Numbered from the stretch's first letter, positions 1-9,188 are shown. The stretch is DNA of 64,000 bases from Ilyomonas sp965199905 (GCA_965199905.1 OZ241366.1:186001-250000); one strand, 5' to 3'. Notes: generated by a model not told the origin, from the sequence alone. Program-made: numbers and translations.

Positions 1-634
1 GTGAAATTATAAAAAAAAGCACTTCTACAATGAACACACCCAGCACGCGACCATATAGGTGCATATTGGCATAAATAACAAAGTAAAGCGAAACAAACGT
101 TGTTAGTACCCGATAGCCTGCTACAAGAAGAAAGTATAAAAAGGCTTTCTGCCCGAGACGATAATTAGCCTGCACAAACCCTTTATAAGTTGCCAGCACA
201 GCCGAAGCAAAAGTGAGCACCGCCAGCGGATAGAATGGTACGTCGGAATGCGAGTATTTCATGTATAGAAACACACCAAAACAAGAAAGAGGATAAAAAA
301 CAATATTCCAAAGCAGGCTAAATAAAACCAGTGTGGTAAGCACTTCGCGCCTGCCTTTTTCATCATATTTAAAGAAAACAGACATGTGATAAGTCTGGAA
401 CAATAAGCCATAAAAGCAGGTAAGAAATGTAGCTACTGAGTTGTAATAACCAAAATAACCAAACTCTTCCGGTGTGAGATATTTAGCAAAAAGGGGAGAA
501 GTAAACACCGAAACTCCAAACGTAACCACAGGCACAAGAAGGTAAAGACCCGTGCTTTTAACTTTGGCGATAAGATTTTCCTTGTTAAGCGAAAATTTAT
601 TACGTATTTTTTGATTCAATTCAATAATCTGCAT
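1..634 (-). CDS. Wzx-like oligosaccharide flippase (3' end outside window)
   Basis: An open frame reads leftward from an ATG at 632-634 and runs off the window edge, so only about the first 211 residues are visible. After a short polar N-terminus, the protein has alternating hydrophobic stretches broken by short charged loops, as in polytopic membrane proteins. A segment near residues 50-65 (TPEEFGYFGYYNS) matches the 'paralogue of the first loop' pattern seen in polysaccharide transporters of the MOP superfamily (Wzx/RfbX). Such proteins flip lipid-linked oligosaccharide repeat units across the inner membrane. The neighbours on the same strand, a fucosyltransferase-like protein and a Wzc-type kinase, fit a capsule or exopolysaccharide locus. 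The start is 47 bases from the upstream gene's stop, consistent with one operon. The family call is from overall pattern rather than a diagnostic motif. Confidence 0.75.
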   Translation of the reverse strand, partial: MQIIELNQKIRNKFSLNKENLIAKVKSTGLYLLVPVVTFGVSVFTSPLFAKYLTPEEFGYFGYYNSVATFLTCFYGLLFQTYHMSVFFKYDEKGRREVLTTLVLFSLLWNIVFYPLSCFGVFLYMKYSHSDVPFYPLAVLTFASAVLATYKGFVQANYRLGQKAFLYFLLVAGYRVLTTFVSLYFVIYANMHLYGRVLGVFIVEVLFFIIS

Positions 635-680
635 AAGCTCATCATGTTATCCGGTGATTCAGTTGTAATAAACAAGCGAA

Positions 681-1517
681 TCAGGCAGATACAATTTGCA
701 AAGGTATATGTCCCATAATTGCTGCCCTTTCTGAAAAGCTGCTTTTGAAGGATCCGATAATTTTTTTACACTGGCTTAAACAACATAAATCAGTAAGTGC
801 AGCTGTAATTCCTTCTTTCGAATCGCGGTTGCGTACTGATACACCGGTAACAATTTTATGTGCAAATAAATCCTTCAATTGTTTTACCACCTCTTCCGAA
901 TCTGTAGACAAATAAAAAGCAACATCCGGCTTTATCGCAAGCTGGCTGCTTATTTCATCAACAAACTTTTTAATGGGCGAACGTGCAATAGATTCTGCAT
1001 GATCGGTACGCCTGATATGAATACCGATCAGCGAAGGATAAGACGTTAACAACTGGTAAGCTTTTAATTTTATTTCTCTCTGAATCTGTAATCTGTATTG
1101 TTGCTGGTTTGGGTAAAACTCGAAGCAGGTTTCAAGAAAAACACCTTTGTTTTGTTGCGCCAGCTCATCAAAAAAAGCTTTCGATTCTACAGTTGGTTCT
1201 GTGTTGTTCAAAAAAGGATTTATATCTGCATCATATTTTTTTACGGAAGTAAAAAAAGAAACCCGGGCTGCTTCGGTTGCATCAAAAAACTTACGCTTCA
1301 GCTTTGCTGCTATGGAAGTGCCATTATAATCCATGTCAATAATGCGTGCTCCTTGTATTGGTTCAAAGCAATCTGTATAAGCCGCATTGAGCGAAAAATT
1401 TTTTTCCCAAAGGATAACCAGTTTTGCTTCGTAAGCCCGGGCGTAGTTATGTGACGCTTCCAGTACGCGAATCCGGTTGGCTAAACCGCCTACCGGTTTT
1501 ACAACAAGATATTTCAT
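681..1517 (-). CDS. Fucosyltransferase-like glycosyltransferase
   Basis: This 278-residue protein begins with a GGLANRIR segment (about residues 10-17), the glycine/asparagine-rich donor-binding start typical of fucosyltransferase-fold enzymes. Near the middle it carries GIHIRRTD (about residues 164-171), the HxRRxD motif shared by alpha-1,6-fucosyltransferases (NodZ/FUT8-like), protein O-fucosyltransferases and GT11 enzymes. A C-terminal segment with GSFKSSFSERAA resembles their third conserved motif. There is no signal peptide or membrane segment, so it should work at the cytoplasmic face of the inner membrane. It lies between the flippase and the tyrosine kinase genes on the same strand, so a role in adding fucose or a related deoxyhexose to a surface polysaccharide is likely. 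The exact donor and acceptor cannot be read from the sequence. Confidence 0.7.
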   Translation of the reverse strand: MKYLVVKPVGGLANRIRVLEASHNYARAYEAKLVILWEKNFSLNAAYTDCFEPIQGARIIDMDYNGTSIAAKLKRKFFDATEAARVSFFTSVKKYDADINPFLNNTEPTVESKAFFDELAQQNKGVFLETCFEFYPNQQQYRLQIQREIKLKAYQLLTSYPSLIGIHIRRTDHAESIARSPIKKFVDEISSQLAIKPDVAFYLSTDSEEVVKQLKDLFAHKIVTGVSVRNRDSKEGITAALTDLCCLSQCKKIIGSFKSSFSERAAIMGHIPLQIVSA

Positions 1518-1579
1518 GAAGCGTCAGCAGCTTTTTTTTGAATCATAGAAACAGATTTCCCCACAGTTTTGGTTTGGTA

Positions 1580-3901
1580 TTACGAGCCTGATTTATCACT
1601 GATGGCTTTCTTGCCATACATATTATTGCCATAGTCGTAGCTTTTGCCGTAGCCATAGCCATGACCGTAGGTGGTTTTGAAAAGCCCTCTTCCTTTTACC
1701 GAATTAAAAACGATAAGCGGATTTTTAAGTTCTCTCAGTTTGCCGCTTTCTTCCAGCGATTGAATCACAGATTTCGGAGTATAGCCGTGCCTAACCACGA
1801 ACAATGTCATATCGCAATACTCAGTCAGCAAATAAGCATCAGCAACAGGATCAACCGGCGCTGTATCAACAATTATATAATCAAATATATTTTCCAGATG
1901 TTTGAAAAGATCATTCAATCTGTCATCCAGCAAAAGTTCCGTTGGATTTGAATTAACAATGCCAACAGGTATTACAGAAAGGTTTTTATATTCTGTTTTT
2001 GAAATAATATCTTCCACATTACATTCACTTTCCAGGAAATTGACAACGCCTGTTTCTTTGTTCAGGTTGAATATTTCAGATGCTTTCGGATTACGAAGAT
2101 CCAAATCAACCAGCACCACTTTTTTGCGCGTGGCGGCGAGGCTTACAGCAAGATTGCTGCTCACAAAACTTTTTCCCTCGCCGGCAATGCTGGACGTAAC
2201 CAATATTTTCTTTTTCAGTTGCTTACTGCTAAACAAACCAATAGAAGCCCGCAGGTGGCGGAACTGTTCAGAAATATAATAGTTGTCTGGTGAATTGATG
2301 GCGATCGGTTCCTTCATTTTAATATTGGATAACTCAGCCACCACAGGCATATCCGAGCGGTCTTCAATATCATTACGGAACAATACTTTACTGCTGAATA
2401 ATTCCTTTAGACTCACGAAAGCAACGCCCAATCCCAATGCAGCAACTAAAGCCGCAAGGAAGGCAAACGTTTTCTTCGGACTTTCCGGAAAGTCATCTGC
2501 CTGTGCCGGATCAACAATGCGACTATCAGCTACTGCAGAAGCATAAGTTAGTGCCGTTTCTTCGCGCTTTTGAAGAAGAAATGCATAGGCGCTGTTTTTG
2601 ATAGCCTGCTGCCGACTGATTTCTATGTATTCTTTTTCCTTTTCCGGTATGGTTTGCAGGTTCGAATTGTAACCGCCATTTGTTGTCGTTAAATTGTTTC
2701 GGCTTGCCTGTAAACCTTTGCGGCGCGTTTGGATGTTTTCCAGAATATAGGGCTTAAGCTTGTCTATACGTTGCTTCACCGCTAACGTAGCCGGGTTATT
2801 TTCACCTGACATCGCTTTCTGTTTTTCATACTCAATTTCAGAGGTGTTGAGATTCTCAACCATCGAAGCCAGCGCCGGGTCATCAGCACCAATAGCAGAA
2901 GGCACGATGCCAACTCGGTTATTATTGGCTTTGGCAAAATTTTCAATCTGGTCAAGAACAGCCATCTGCACACTTATGTCAGCAACTTTCTGATCATTCA
3001 GTCCAACATTCTGCAGGTACATTTTTCCCTGTTCGTTAAGATCGATTACACCTTTTTGTGACCTGAATTGCTGGATGCGGCTTTCAATATCTTTTAATTC
3101 ACCTTCCACGCTTTTCAATCTGTCATCAAGAAAAGTAAGCGTGGTAGCTGCCAGTTTATTTTTTTCGGAGAGAGATGTTTTATTATACGTTTCTATCAGG
3201 CTGCTCAAAACATCGATACCGCGCTGAGGCACTTCGTCTTTAAAACTAAGATCAATAATAGTAGAGGTTTTGCTTGAAGCATTTACGGCAAGCCCGAGCG
3301 CCATTGCATTAGCAAGTTTTACCGGATTGAGCAATGTAAACGATAAGGGCCCGCTGGCTCGTGCGGTTTGCTTTGTATTGTTTTCAAATTTCAGCACACC
3401 ATAAGGAGTGTTAAGCCATTGGTGCAATGGATAACTCGTTTTGCCAATTACTACTTTCCCGCCATTATCTTTTTTGTAAGTAAAAGGAAGCGATACCGCA
3501 GGCTCCATAATTTTTTGCGGGTTCTGAACCTGTACAGTAATTGGTGACGAAGTATAAGCAGAAGCATTGCGATACTTTAATTTCTCAGACATTTCTGCAT
3601 ACAGTCCTAAATTATTTACCACATCGTACATTAGCTTTTTCGAGTGCAATACTTCGGTTTCATTTTCAACGATGGTCTTTTCGTTGCTAATGTTCAGCTC
3701 TTCCAGCAGCCTGGAATCTTCCACACCTTTACGCTCGTCTTTTATGGACATTGTAGCCGTTACATTGTAAGTAGGCGGCGTTATTTGAATATAAAAATAA
3801 GCGAGTACTGTAAAAATGATAATCAGAACGGCAAACAACGGCCAATAAGGCAGATACCTGAACTTTACAGAACTGATAAAGCTGTTTTGATTTTTTTGCA
3901 T
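1580..3901 (-). CDS. Wzc-type polysaccharide co-polymerase / tyrosine autokinase
   Basis: A 773-residue inner-membrane protein. A first membrane segment lies near residues 20-42, followed by a Wzz chain-length domain with long helical periplasmic sections, then a GNVR-like region and a second membrane segment near 470-495. The cytoplasmic kinase follows: Walker A around SSIAGEGKSF, Walker A' with VVLVDLDLRNP, and Walker B with YIIVDTAPVD. The C-terminus is a tyrosine cluster (YGHGYGYGKSYDYG and beyond), the usual autophosphorylation tail. In this family, cycles of tail phosphorylation control capsule or exopolysaccharide chain length and export. It heads the visible part of the minus-strand polysaccharide operon, and more than 650 bases without a convincing gene lie upstream of its start. 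The partner outer-membrane Wza protein is not in the window. Confidence 0.93.
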   Translation of the reverse strand: MQKNQNSFISSVKFRYLPYWPLFAVLIIIFTVLAYFYIQITPPTYNVTATMSIKDERKGVEDSRLLEELNISNEKTIVENETEVLHSKKLMYDVVNNLGLYAEMSEKLKYRNASAYTSSPITVQVQNPQKIMEPAVSLPFTYKKDNGGKVVIGKTSYPLHQWLNTPYGVLKFENNTKQTARASGPLSFTLLNPVKLANAMALGLAVNASSKTSTIIDLSFKDEVPQRGIDVLSSLIETYNKTSLSEKNKLAATTLTFLDDRLKSVEGELKDIESRIQQFRSQKGVIDLNEQGKMYLQNVGLNDQKVADISVQMAVLDQIENFAKANNNRVGIVPSAIGADDPALASMVENLNTSEIEYEKQKAMSGENNPATLAVKQRIDKLKPYILENIQTRRKGLQASRNNLTTTNGGYNSNLQTIPEKEKEYIEISRQQAIKNSAYAFLLQKREETALTYASAVADSRIVDPAQADDFPESPKKTFAFLAALVAALGLGVAFVSLKELFSSKVLFRNDIEDRSDMPVVAELSNIKMKEPIAINSPDNYYISEQFRHLRASIGLFSSKQLKKKILVTSSIAGEGKSFVSSNLAVSLAATRKKVVLVDLDLRNPKASEIFNLNKETGVVNFLESECNVEDIISKTEYKNLSVIPVGIVNSNPTELLLDDRLNDLFKHLENIFDYIIVDTAPVDPVADAYLLTEYCDMTLFVVRHGYTPKSVIQSLEESGKLRELKNPLIVFNSVKGRGLFKTTYGHGYGYGKSYDYGNNMYGKKAISDKSGS

Positions 3902-4557
3902 AATTAGTTTGTTTGTTGGGTATATGTGTTGTTTAGATGATTAATGCTTTGTTGCTTTCCCACTCTTTTCGACCTGGCTGTGACGCGATAGTTTATAAAA
4001 CGTAAAATTCAGCTATTTCATGTTTAAAAAATAACAAGAATTCTTCTTTGACTAAAACTTACGTGCTTTAGTTATAAAGTCTATTATTACGTCTTTATAT
4101 ACGATAGTAGTTGTTAACAGAAGTTTGGAATTATATTTTAGAAGCATAGAAAGAGTCTGAAAATAAAATCATGATACAATATAGGAAACCGACATCAATT
4201 ATTTATGAAAGAAGAAGAGCTTCGCTATTTCCGCTTACAGATGTAATATTCGGGCTAAGTTTAATCTCGACCATTTAAGCAAACGAAAGACCAACTTTAA
4301 CGCCTGAAAGAATTTTTAAATTCTTACAAACCGTAATGTGGAAAAGTCTGTAAAAAATGACCGTATCAATAATTATCGCTCGCTTCCTTCTTTGTTTACA
4401 ATCAGAAAATACATCATTGTTGATTGTAAAAATGCATGGAATTAGCAGAATCAGCCTTTCTAATTTCGTCAAAAATAACAAACCGCTTGCTTTCTTTTCG
4501 ATTCTCAATGTTGATTTAAGGTTCATTTAATGTCCCTTTTTTGGAAAATGAAAGCCA
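3902..4557. other. Long intergenic region upstream of the wzc-type gene
   Basis: This 656-base AT-rich stretch separates gltX (minus strand) from the wzc-type gene (minus strand). I find no tRNA, strong hairpin terminator or TAnnTTTG element in it. A minus-strand frame at 4275-4526 could encode 83 residues, but it shows no recognisable family, signal or upstream promoter and is probably chance. The region could hold a long leader for the polysaccharide operon. Confidence 0.4.
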
Positions 4558-6090
4558 TCATGAAAGCAATTGAAGCGTATGATCTATGCGTTTGATGGTT
4601 TCTTCTTTACCAATTAACTCAGCAATCTCAAAAACGCCGGGACCAAACTTACCGCCAACCAACATGATTCGCAAAGGCAACATCAGCTCGCCGGGTTTCA
4701 TCAGGTGTGCAGCAATGATTTCTTTGAATGTGCTTTCAATGTCGGTATGTTGCCAAACCGGAAGCAATTCAAAAGCCTTAACCGCTTCAGCGAAAAGCAA
4801 TGATTTTTGCTCATTCCATTTTGACTTGATGGAAGAAATATCAATGCTGTGCGGAGCTTTAAAAAAGTAAGATGCCTGTTCAATAAAATCAGGTAACAAC
4901 GTGCACCTGTCTTTCACCATATCCAGCACTTTAACGAACAACTCATCATTTTCTACAAGTATACCTTTTTGTTCAAACAAAGCTTTTACTTGCTTGCTGT
5001 AATGCGCTGCCGGCAAACGTTTCAGCCATTCGTGGTTGAACCATTTTGCTTTTTCATAATCGAACTTAGCTCCGGCTTTATGTACACGCTCAATGGAAAA
5101 TTTTTCTACCAGTTCATCTAACGAAAATATTTCCTGCTCGCTGCTGTCGTTCCATCCAAGTAAAGCAAGTATATTATTAAAAGCCTCCGGCAAAAAACCG
5201 GTTTCTTTAAATCCTGGCGTTATTTCTCCTGTATTTGGGTCTGTCCAGTTTCTTGCATATACAGGAAAACCAAACCTGGCACCGTCGCGCTTGCTAAGTT
5301 TTCCTTGTCCGCTGGGTTTTAATATTAAAGGAAAATGTGCCCATCGTGGCATATTTTCTTCACCAAATAAATACCGCCATAGTAAGATATGTACCGGCGC
5401 ACTCGGCAGCCATTCTTCGCCGCGGAAAGCATGAGTAATTTTCATTAAATAATCATCCACTACAACTGCCAGATGATAAGTAGGCATACCATCTGCTTTC
5501 AGAAGCACTTTATCATCGGTTGTGGCTGTATTAAAACTTACTTCGCCACGTATCAAATCGGTAAATGTAATGTCTTCAGCTTGCTGCGGCACTTTAATGC
5601 GGATGACATAAGGCTTGCCTTCTTTTATCCATTTATCAGTTTCCTCTTTATCAAGCGTCAAAGAATTTTTCATGAAGTTTCGTGTTGCCGCACCATATTG
5701 AGCTGTGGCGCCTTCCGTCTTATATTGATTACGCATTTGCTCCAGTTCTTCCGGCGTATCAAATGCATAATAAGCATGTCCGTCTGCTATCAGTTGTTCT
5801 GCATATTGACGATACATTTCCTTCCGCTCACTTTGCCTGTAGGGTTCATATTCACCACCATGAACTACACTTTCATCGGGCTGCAAGCCGCACCAGGCAA
5901 GGGTTTCAAAAATATATTCTTCAGCGCCGGTAACAAATCGGTTCTGGTCAGTATCTTCTATCCGCAGGATAAATTTTCCTTTATTCTGTTTGGCAAAAAG
6001 GTAATTGAACAATGCCGTTCTTACGCCGCCTAAATGCAATCCGCCGGTTGGCGAAGGCGCAAAACGAACCCGCACATTTGATGTATTCAT
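4558..6090 (-). CDS. gltX: Glutamyl-tRNA synthetase
   Basis: The 510-residue protein is a class I aminoacyl-tRNA synthetase that charges tRNA-Glu (and in many bacteria also tRNA-Gln). The N-terminus has RFAPSPTGGLHLGG, carrying the HIGH-type ATP motif as HLGG, and the KMSKS-type loop appears as KLSKRDGAR around residues 255-263. Length and the order of catalytic domain followed by a helical anticodon-binding domain agree with bacterial GltX. The start ATG at 6088-6090 is preceded at 6095-6102 by a minus-strand TATTTTTG, so the leader would be very short and no upstream start is available. It is transcribed in the same direction as the wzc-type gene but 656 bases away, so the two are probably separate units. 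Confidence 0.97.
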   Translation of the reverse strand: MNTSNVRVRFAPSPTGGLHLGGVRTALFNYLFAKQNKGKFILRIEDTDQNRFVTGAEEYIFETLAWCGLQPDESVVHGGEYEPYRQSERKEMYRQYAEQLIADGHAYYAFDTPEELEQMRNQYKTEGATAQYGAATRNFMKNSLTLDKEETDKWIKEGKPYVIRIKVPQQAEDITFTDLIRGEVSFNTATTDDKVLLKADGMPTYHLAVVVDDYLMKITHAFRGEEWLPSAPVHILLWRYLFGEENMPRWAHFPLILKPSGQGKLSKRDGARFGFPVYARNWTDPNTGEITPGFKETGFLPEAFNNILALLGWNDSSEQEIFSLDELVEKFSIERVHKAGAKFDYEKAKWFNHEWLKRLPAAHYSKQVKALFEQKGILVENDELFVKVLDMVKDRCTLLPDFIEQASYFFKAPHSIDISSIKSKWNEQKSLLFAEAVKAFELLPVWQHTDIESTFKEIIAAHLMKPGELMLPLRIMLVGGKFGPGVFEIAELIGKEETIKRIDHTLQLLS

Positions 6091-6094
6091 GCGG

Positions 6095-6102
6095 CAAAAA
6101 TA
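6095..6102 (-). promoter_or_regulatory. TAnnTTTG promoter -7 element of gltX
   Basis: Minus-strand TATTTTTG matches the Bacteroidota primary-sigma -7 consensus TAnnTTTG. It ends five bases before the gltX ATG, implying an almost leaderless transcript. No clear -33 TTTG was identified. Confidence 0.55.
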
Positions 6103-6220
6103 AAAGGGCAGAATAATCAGGAATTATAAATTATGGATCAGGGATTTTTTTAGAGTTGAAATTGCCTGTTTATTAATTGGATAATTACGAAAGCAAAATT
6201 CAGAATCTCTAATTGATGAG

Positions 6221-6811
6221 TTACAATTTCTTAATGTTCCTGATGGTAACCGGCGGAGTAAAAGCCTGGTTATTTTCCGGGCGGTTATAAATCCTATTCA
6301 CGATATCCATTCCTCTGACCACTTTACCAAAAGCCGCATATCCTTTTCCGTCGGGGTTGTTATCGCCACCGAAATCAAAACCGGGCTGATCGCCGATGCA
6401 GATGAAAAACTCCGAAGATGCTGTGCCCGGTTCTAACCGCGCCATAGATAAAATACCATTGCGATGCAAAATGCCGGTTTGCTTTGTGCTTTCGTGCGGA
6501 ATGCCGGGCAGGGAAGAAGCTTTTTTATAATTGCTTTTCCAGATGCCGCCTTGTATCAGTTCGCTTTTTGGCGCATCCGAAGGCTGGTTATCATCATTCA
6601 AAATGCGATAGAAAGAACTTTTTTGATACAAACCATTTTCTGCATTTTGCAAAAATGTACCAGCCGTTTTGGGTGCTTTGTCCGTATATAATTCCGCTTC
6701 AATATCGCCGGCATCCGTTTGTATAAGAACATGTGGATGATTATACCGTTTTGATGAACAGCCAACAAAAATCATGACAACAAACAGGAAAGAAAAAAGC
6801 TGTTTCATCAT
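6221..6811 (-). CDS. Cyclophilin-type peptidyl-prolyl isomerase lipoprotein
   Basis: A 196-residue protein with a lipoprotein signal: a hydrophobic N-terminus ending in FVGC, with Cys about 18 as the lipidation site. The mature part is a cyclophilin domain, recognisable from the opening HVLIQTDAGDIEAELY, the FYRILND segment, the QGG substrate loop, the NPDGKGYAAFGKV stretch and a GMDIV near the end. These enzymes accelerate cis-trans isomerisation of prolyl bonds in exported proteins. The lipid anchor suggests it works in the periplasm. It begins 2 bases after the upstream methyltransferase stop codon, so the two are almost certainly co-transcribed. The start is an ATG doublet; the first ATG was used. 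Confidence 0.9.
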   Translation of the reverse strand: MMKQLFSFLFVVMIFVGCSSKRYNHPHVLIQTDAGDIEAELYTDKAPKTAGTFLQNAENGLYQKSSFYRILNDDNQPSDAPKSELIQGGIWKSNYKKASSLPGIPHESTKQTGILHRNGILSMARLEPGTASSEFFICIGDQPGFDFGGDNNPDGKGYAAFGKVVRGMDIVNRIYNRPENNQAFTPPVTIRNIKKL

Positions 6812-6813
6812 AA

Positions 6814-7509
6814 TTATTTCAAGGTGAGCCTTACTAAAAATTTATCCCATTTATCTTCACCAACTACTGCTGCTTTCCAGCCTTCTTCTTTTGCTATTTT
6901 TGAAAGCAAATACCTATCAATATACAACCACGTAAACCAATCTGTCTTCACACTTTTATATTCGTATTGATAAGTGATTTCTCCATAGTAAGATTCACGC
7001 TGAGGAATTTTTCCATCATATAAATATGCTACATCGCAGGAATCGGAAAGCATTTGTCCGCCCGGGTTGATCAACGTTTTCGCATACTGCAGGAAGGAGC
7101 GAAGCTTATCAACGCTACCGGTAAATCCAATGCCATTCATCATGAACAGTAAAGTATCATAGGTGTCTTTATCATAAGAACAAACATCGCCGGTTTCAAC
7201 ATTTTTTACACTTCGGTGCTTCATTACTTCGGCTGCTTTTGGTGAAATATCAATAGCCGTTACATCAAAGCCTTTTGATTGCAAAGCCAGGGTATGACTG
7301 CCAACACCCGCGCCCACATCCAACACTTTTCCTTTGCAAAGCTTCAGCGCCTGCTGCTCCAGCTTCGGCATCATTTCTTCATCACGGAAATATGTTTTTA
7401 CAGGCATATCCTGATCGTTACCATAATTATTATGAATCCATAACTTTTGCGGATCTTTTTTGAAATAATAATCATACATCGCTTGTCCCAATACATCTTT
7501 CATAGCCAC
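6814..7509 (-). CDS. Class I SAM-dependent methyltransferase
   Basis: A 231-residue soluble protein with the standard Rossmann-fold methyltransferase signature: motif I as VLDVGAGVGSHT (about residues 64-75), followed by an acidic residue at the end of strand 2 in VTAIDIS. Post-motif I and the LLFMMNGIGF segment match class I enzymes of the Methyltransf_25/11 type. Nothing in the sequence identifies the substrate. It is translated just upstream of the cyclophilin lipoprotein with a 2-base gap, so the pair forms an operon, though the products do not suggest a shared pathway. There is no signal peptide, so it should be cytoplasmic. Confidence 0.85.
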   Translation of the reverse strand: MAMKDVLGQAMYDYYFKKDPQKLWIHNNYGNDQDMPVKTYFRDEEMMPKLEQQALKLCKGKVLDVGAGVGSHTLALQSKGFDVTAIDISPKAAEVMKHRSVKNVETGDVCSYDKDTYDTLLFMMNGIGFTGSVDKLRSFLQYAKTLINPGGQMLSDSCDVAYLYDGKIPQRESYYGEITYQYEYKSVKTDWFTWLYIDRYLLSKIAKEEGWKAAVVGEDKWDKFLVRLTLK

Positions 7510-7595
7510 AGAAAAAGCAAAATTGAGGAATGATAATCGTTATTGTATCCTGTTTGTTCCAAAATTATTTATATATCTGTTGCAAACAGCACAAT

Positions 7596-7603
7596 TACTT
7601 TTG
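7596..7603 (+). promoter_or_regulatory. TAnnTTTG promoter -7 element before the hexapeptide acyltransferase
   Basis: TACTTTTG at this position matches the Bacteroidota -7 consensus. Transcription would start near 7609, downstream of the in-frame start possible at 7543. This supports the ATG at 7621 as the real start. Confidence 0.55.
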
Positions 7604-7620
7604 CAACAGACACAATCAAT

Positions 7621-8328
7621 ATGAAATCAAGAATAAAGGAAATTATTAAAAACAGACCTTTCCTGATGAAGCTTGTCAGGACTGTAAAAACGGGTTCCAC
7701 ATTCAAGTCTTCATACGCAAAAAATATTAAGGGATCAGGTAATCAATTGGATTTTGATTCTTCTGCATTATTTATCAGTTGTAAAATTGGCATCACGGGC
7801 AATAACAACAGGATCATCGTAAAAGATAGCGTTTTGTTGACGGATGTCAGGTTTGAAATCTACGGCAATAACAATCATATTGAGATTGGCCGCAGTGTTG
7901 AGTTCAATCAGCCATGTACTTTATGGATTGAAGATAATGATTGCCTTATATCAATTGGAGACCATACTGCATTTGAAGCTACTGACATTGCCGTAACCGA
8001 GCCGGGTTCGAAAGTTGTTATTGGAAAGGATTGCCTGTTTGCATACGATATAGACATCAGAACAGGAGATTCTCATTCTATTGTTGATCTGACTACCAAT
8101 AAAAGAATCAATTATGCCAGGGATATAATTATTGGCGATCATGTTTGGATTGCTTCACATGTATCTATGCTGAAAGGAGCCGGTGTTGCATCAAATTCTA
8201 TCGTAGCTACAAGATCACTCGTTACAAAGAATTTTCCTCAGGAACATGTACTTATAGGCGGTGCTCCTGCTACGGTTCTGAAAGAGAATATTAGATGGCT
8301 CAGGGAGCGCATTTACGATAAAGCATAA
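7621..8328 (+). CDS. Left-handed beta-helix (hexapeptide) acyltransferase-like protein
   Basis: The 235-residue protein contains successive hexapeptide-type turns (for example IGITGNNNRIIV, FEIYGNNNHIEI, IGDHTAFEAT, VVIGKDCLFA) and ends with the typical acyltransferase tail IIIGDHVWIASHVSMLKGAGV, shortened here to IGDHVWIAS followed by ASNSIVATRSLVTKNFP. This is the architecture of O-acetyltransferases of the WcaF/NeuD/LpxA superfamily, which transfer acetyl groups to sugars or amino sugars. A frame open from 7543 would add 26 residues, but a TAnnTTTG element at 7596-7603 lies inside that extension, so 7621 was chosen. It stands alone on the plus strand, divergent from the methyltransferase. 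A role in surface-glycan acetylation is inference. Confidence 0.82.
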   Translation: MKSRIKEIIKNRPFLMKLVRTVKTGSTFKSSYAKNIKGSGNQLDFDSSALFISCKIGITGNNNRIIVKDSVLLTDVRFEIYGNNNHIEIGRSVEFNQPCTLWIEDNDCLISIGDHTAFEATDIAVTEPGSKVVIGKDCLFAYDIDIRTGDSHSIVDLTTNKRINYARDIIIGDHVWIASHVSMLKGAGVASNSIVATRSLVTKNFPQEHVLIGGAPATVLKENIRWLRERIYDKA

Positions 8329-8381
8329 TTTTTTTCGGGCACAAATGTTTTATTTGCCTTTACATAAAATAACGTTCAGTG

Positions 8382-9188
8382 ATGGTCAGATATAGTTTCG
8401 CTATAATCGTACTTCTTTCTCTAAATGCCTGCACACCGAATAATGTAACGGTCGATGACTCCTTAAAAAAGTATTTCGATCAAAATGGCGTTTCCGGTAC
8501 ATTCGGTTTGTTTGATAACGGCCAGGGAAATTTTACCATTTATAATTTATCGCGCTATCGCGATTCATCTTTTTTGCCGGCTTCCACATTTAAGGTTGTC
8601 AACTCGTTGATTGGTTTACAAACCGGCAGAATTTCGAGTGAAAATATGGTCATAAAATGGGATGGCATAACGAGACGTATTCCGGCATGGAACAAAGATC
8701 TGACAATGAAAGAAGCCTTCAAAGTTTCTGCGGTTCCCTACTACCAGGAAGTGGCAAGGCGCATAGGGAAAGATACTATGCAGCGTTGGCTCGATAGCCT
8801 TCATTACGGCACACAAAAAATAGTAACGCGCATTGATACCTTCTGGCTGGATAATTCACTCAAAATAAAGCCTGACGAGCAATTGGGGTTGATGAAGAGA
8901 CTTTATTTTGAACAATTGCCTTTTGATAAAAGACCGCAATCGATTGTAAAAAAAGTTATGCTTCAGGAGAACACTGCCAACTACCAGCTTAGCTATAAAA
9001 CCGGTTGGGGATATAAAGAAAACGGAAGCAGCATCGGCTGGATTGTTGGTTGGATAGAGGAAAATCAGCATCCCTACTTTTTTGTGTTGAACATAGAAGG
9101 CAGGCACGATATGAATATGACCACCGTTCGTATGAATATTTTAAAAGGCATATTAAAACAACTGGGCTTTTTTGAAGGCAAGAAATAA
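8382..9188 (+). CDS. Class D (OXA-type) beta-lactamase, putative lipoprotein
   Basis: The 268-residue protein carries the ordered class D signature: S68-T-F-K71 (nucleophile and carboxylatable lysine), S116-A-V118, W155 in an IDTFWLDNSL context, and K206-T-G in KTGWG. The AVPYYQEVARRIG stretch is characteristic of OXA enzymes. Family members hydrolyse beta-lactams through an acyl-serine intermediate. The N-terminus is hydrophobic and ends in LNAC (Cys17), a plausible lipobox, so the enzyme may be anchored in the periplasm. The usual YGN motif reads Y142-G-T, a substitution that could alter activity or spectrum. A GTG codon precedes the ATG at 8382; the ATG was chosen. It is a single gene with no mobile-element signatures beside it, suggesting an intrinsic chromosomal gene. 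BlaR1-like sensors also share this domain, but they are much longer. Confidence 0.9.
   Translation: MVRYSFAIIVLLSLNACTPNNVTVDDSLKKYFDQNGVSGTFGLFDNGQGNFTIYNLSRYRDSSFLPASTFKVVNSLIGLQTGRISSENMVIKWDGITRRIPAWNKDLTMKEAFKVSAVPYYQEVARRIGKDTMQRWLDSLHYGTQKIVTRIDTFWLDNSLKIKPDEQLGLMKRLYFEQLPFDKRPQSIVKKVMLQENTANYQLSYKTGWGYKENGSSIGWIVGWIEENQHPYFFVLNIEGRHDMNMTTVRMNILKGILKQLGFFEGKK

Noticed and set aside
4275..4526. 83-codon minus-strand frame upstream of the wzc-type gene
   Set aside because: No family pattern, signal, promoter or conserved neighbour; likely a chance frame in AT-rich DNA.
5473..6033. 186-codon plus-strand frame opposite gltX
   Set aside because: Fully antisense to a clear glutamyl-tRNA synthetase with all motifs; no family features.
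7543..7620. Longer start for the hexapeptide acyltransferase
   Set aside because: A TAnnTTTG promoter element lies inside the extension, and the added residues show no family match.
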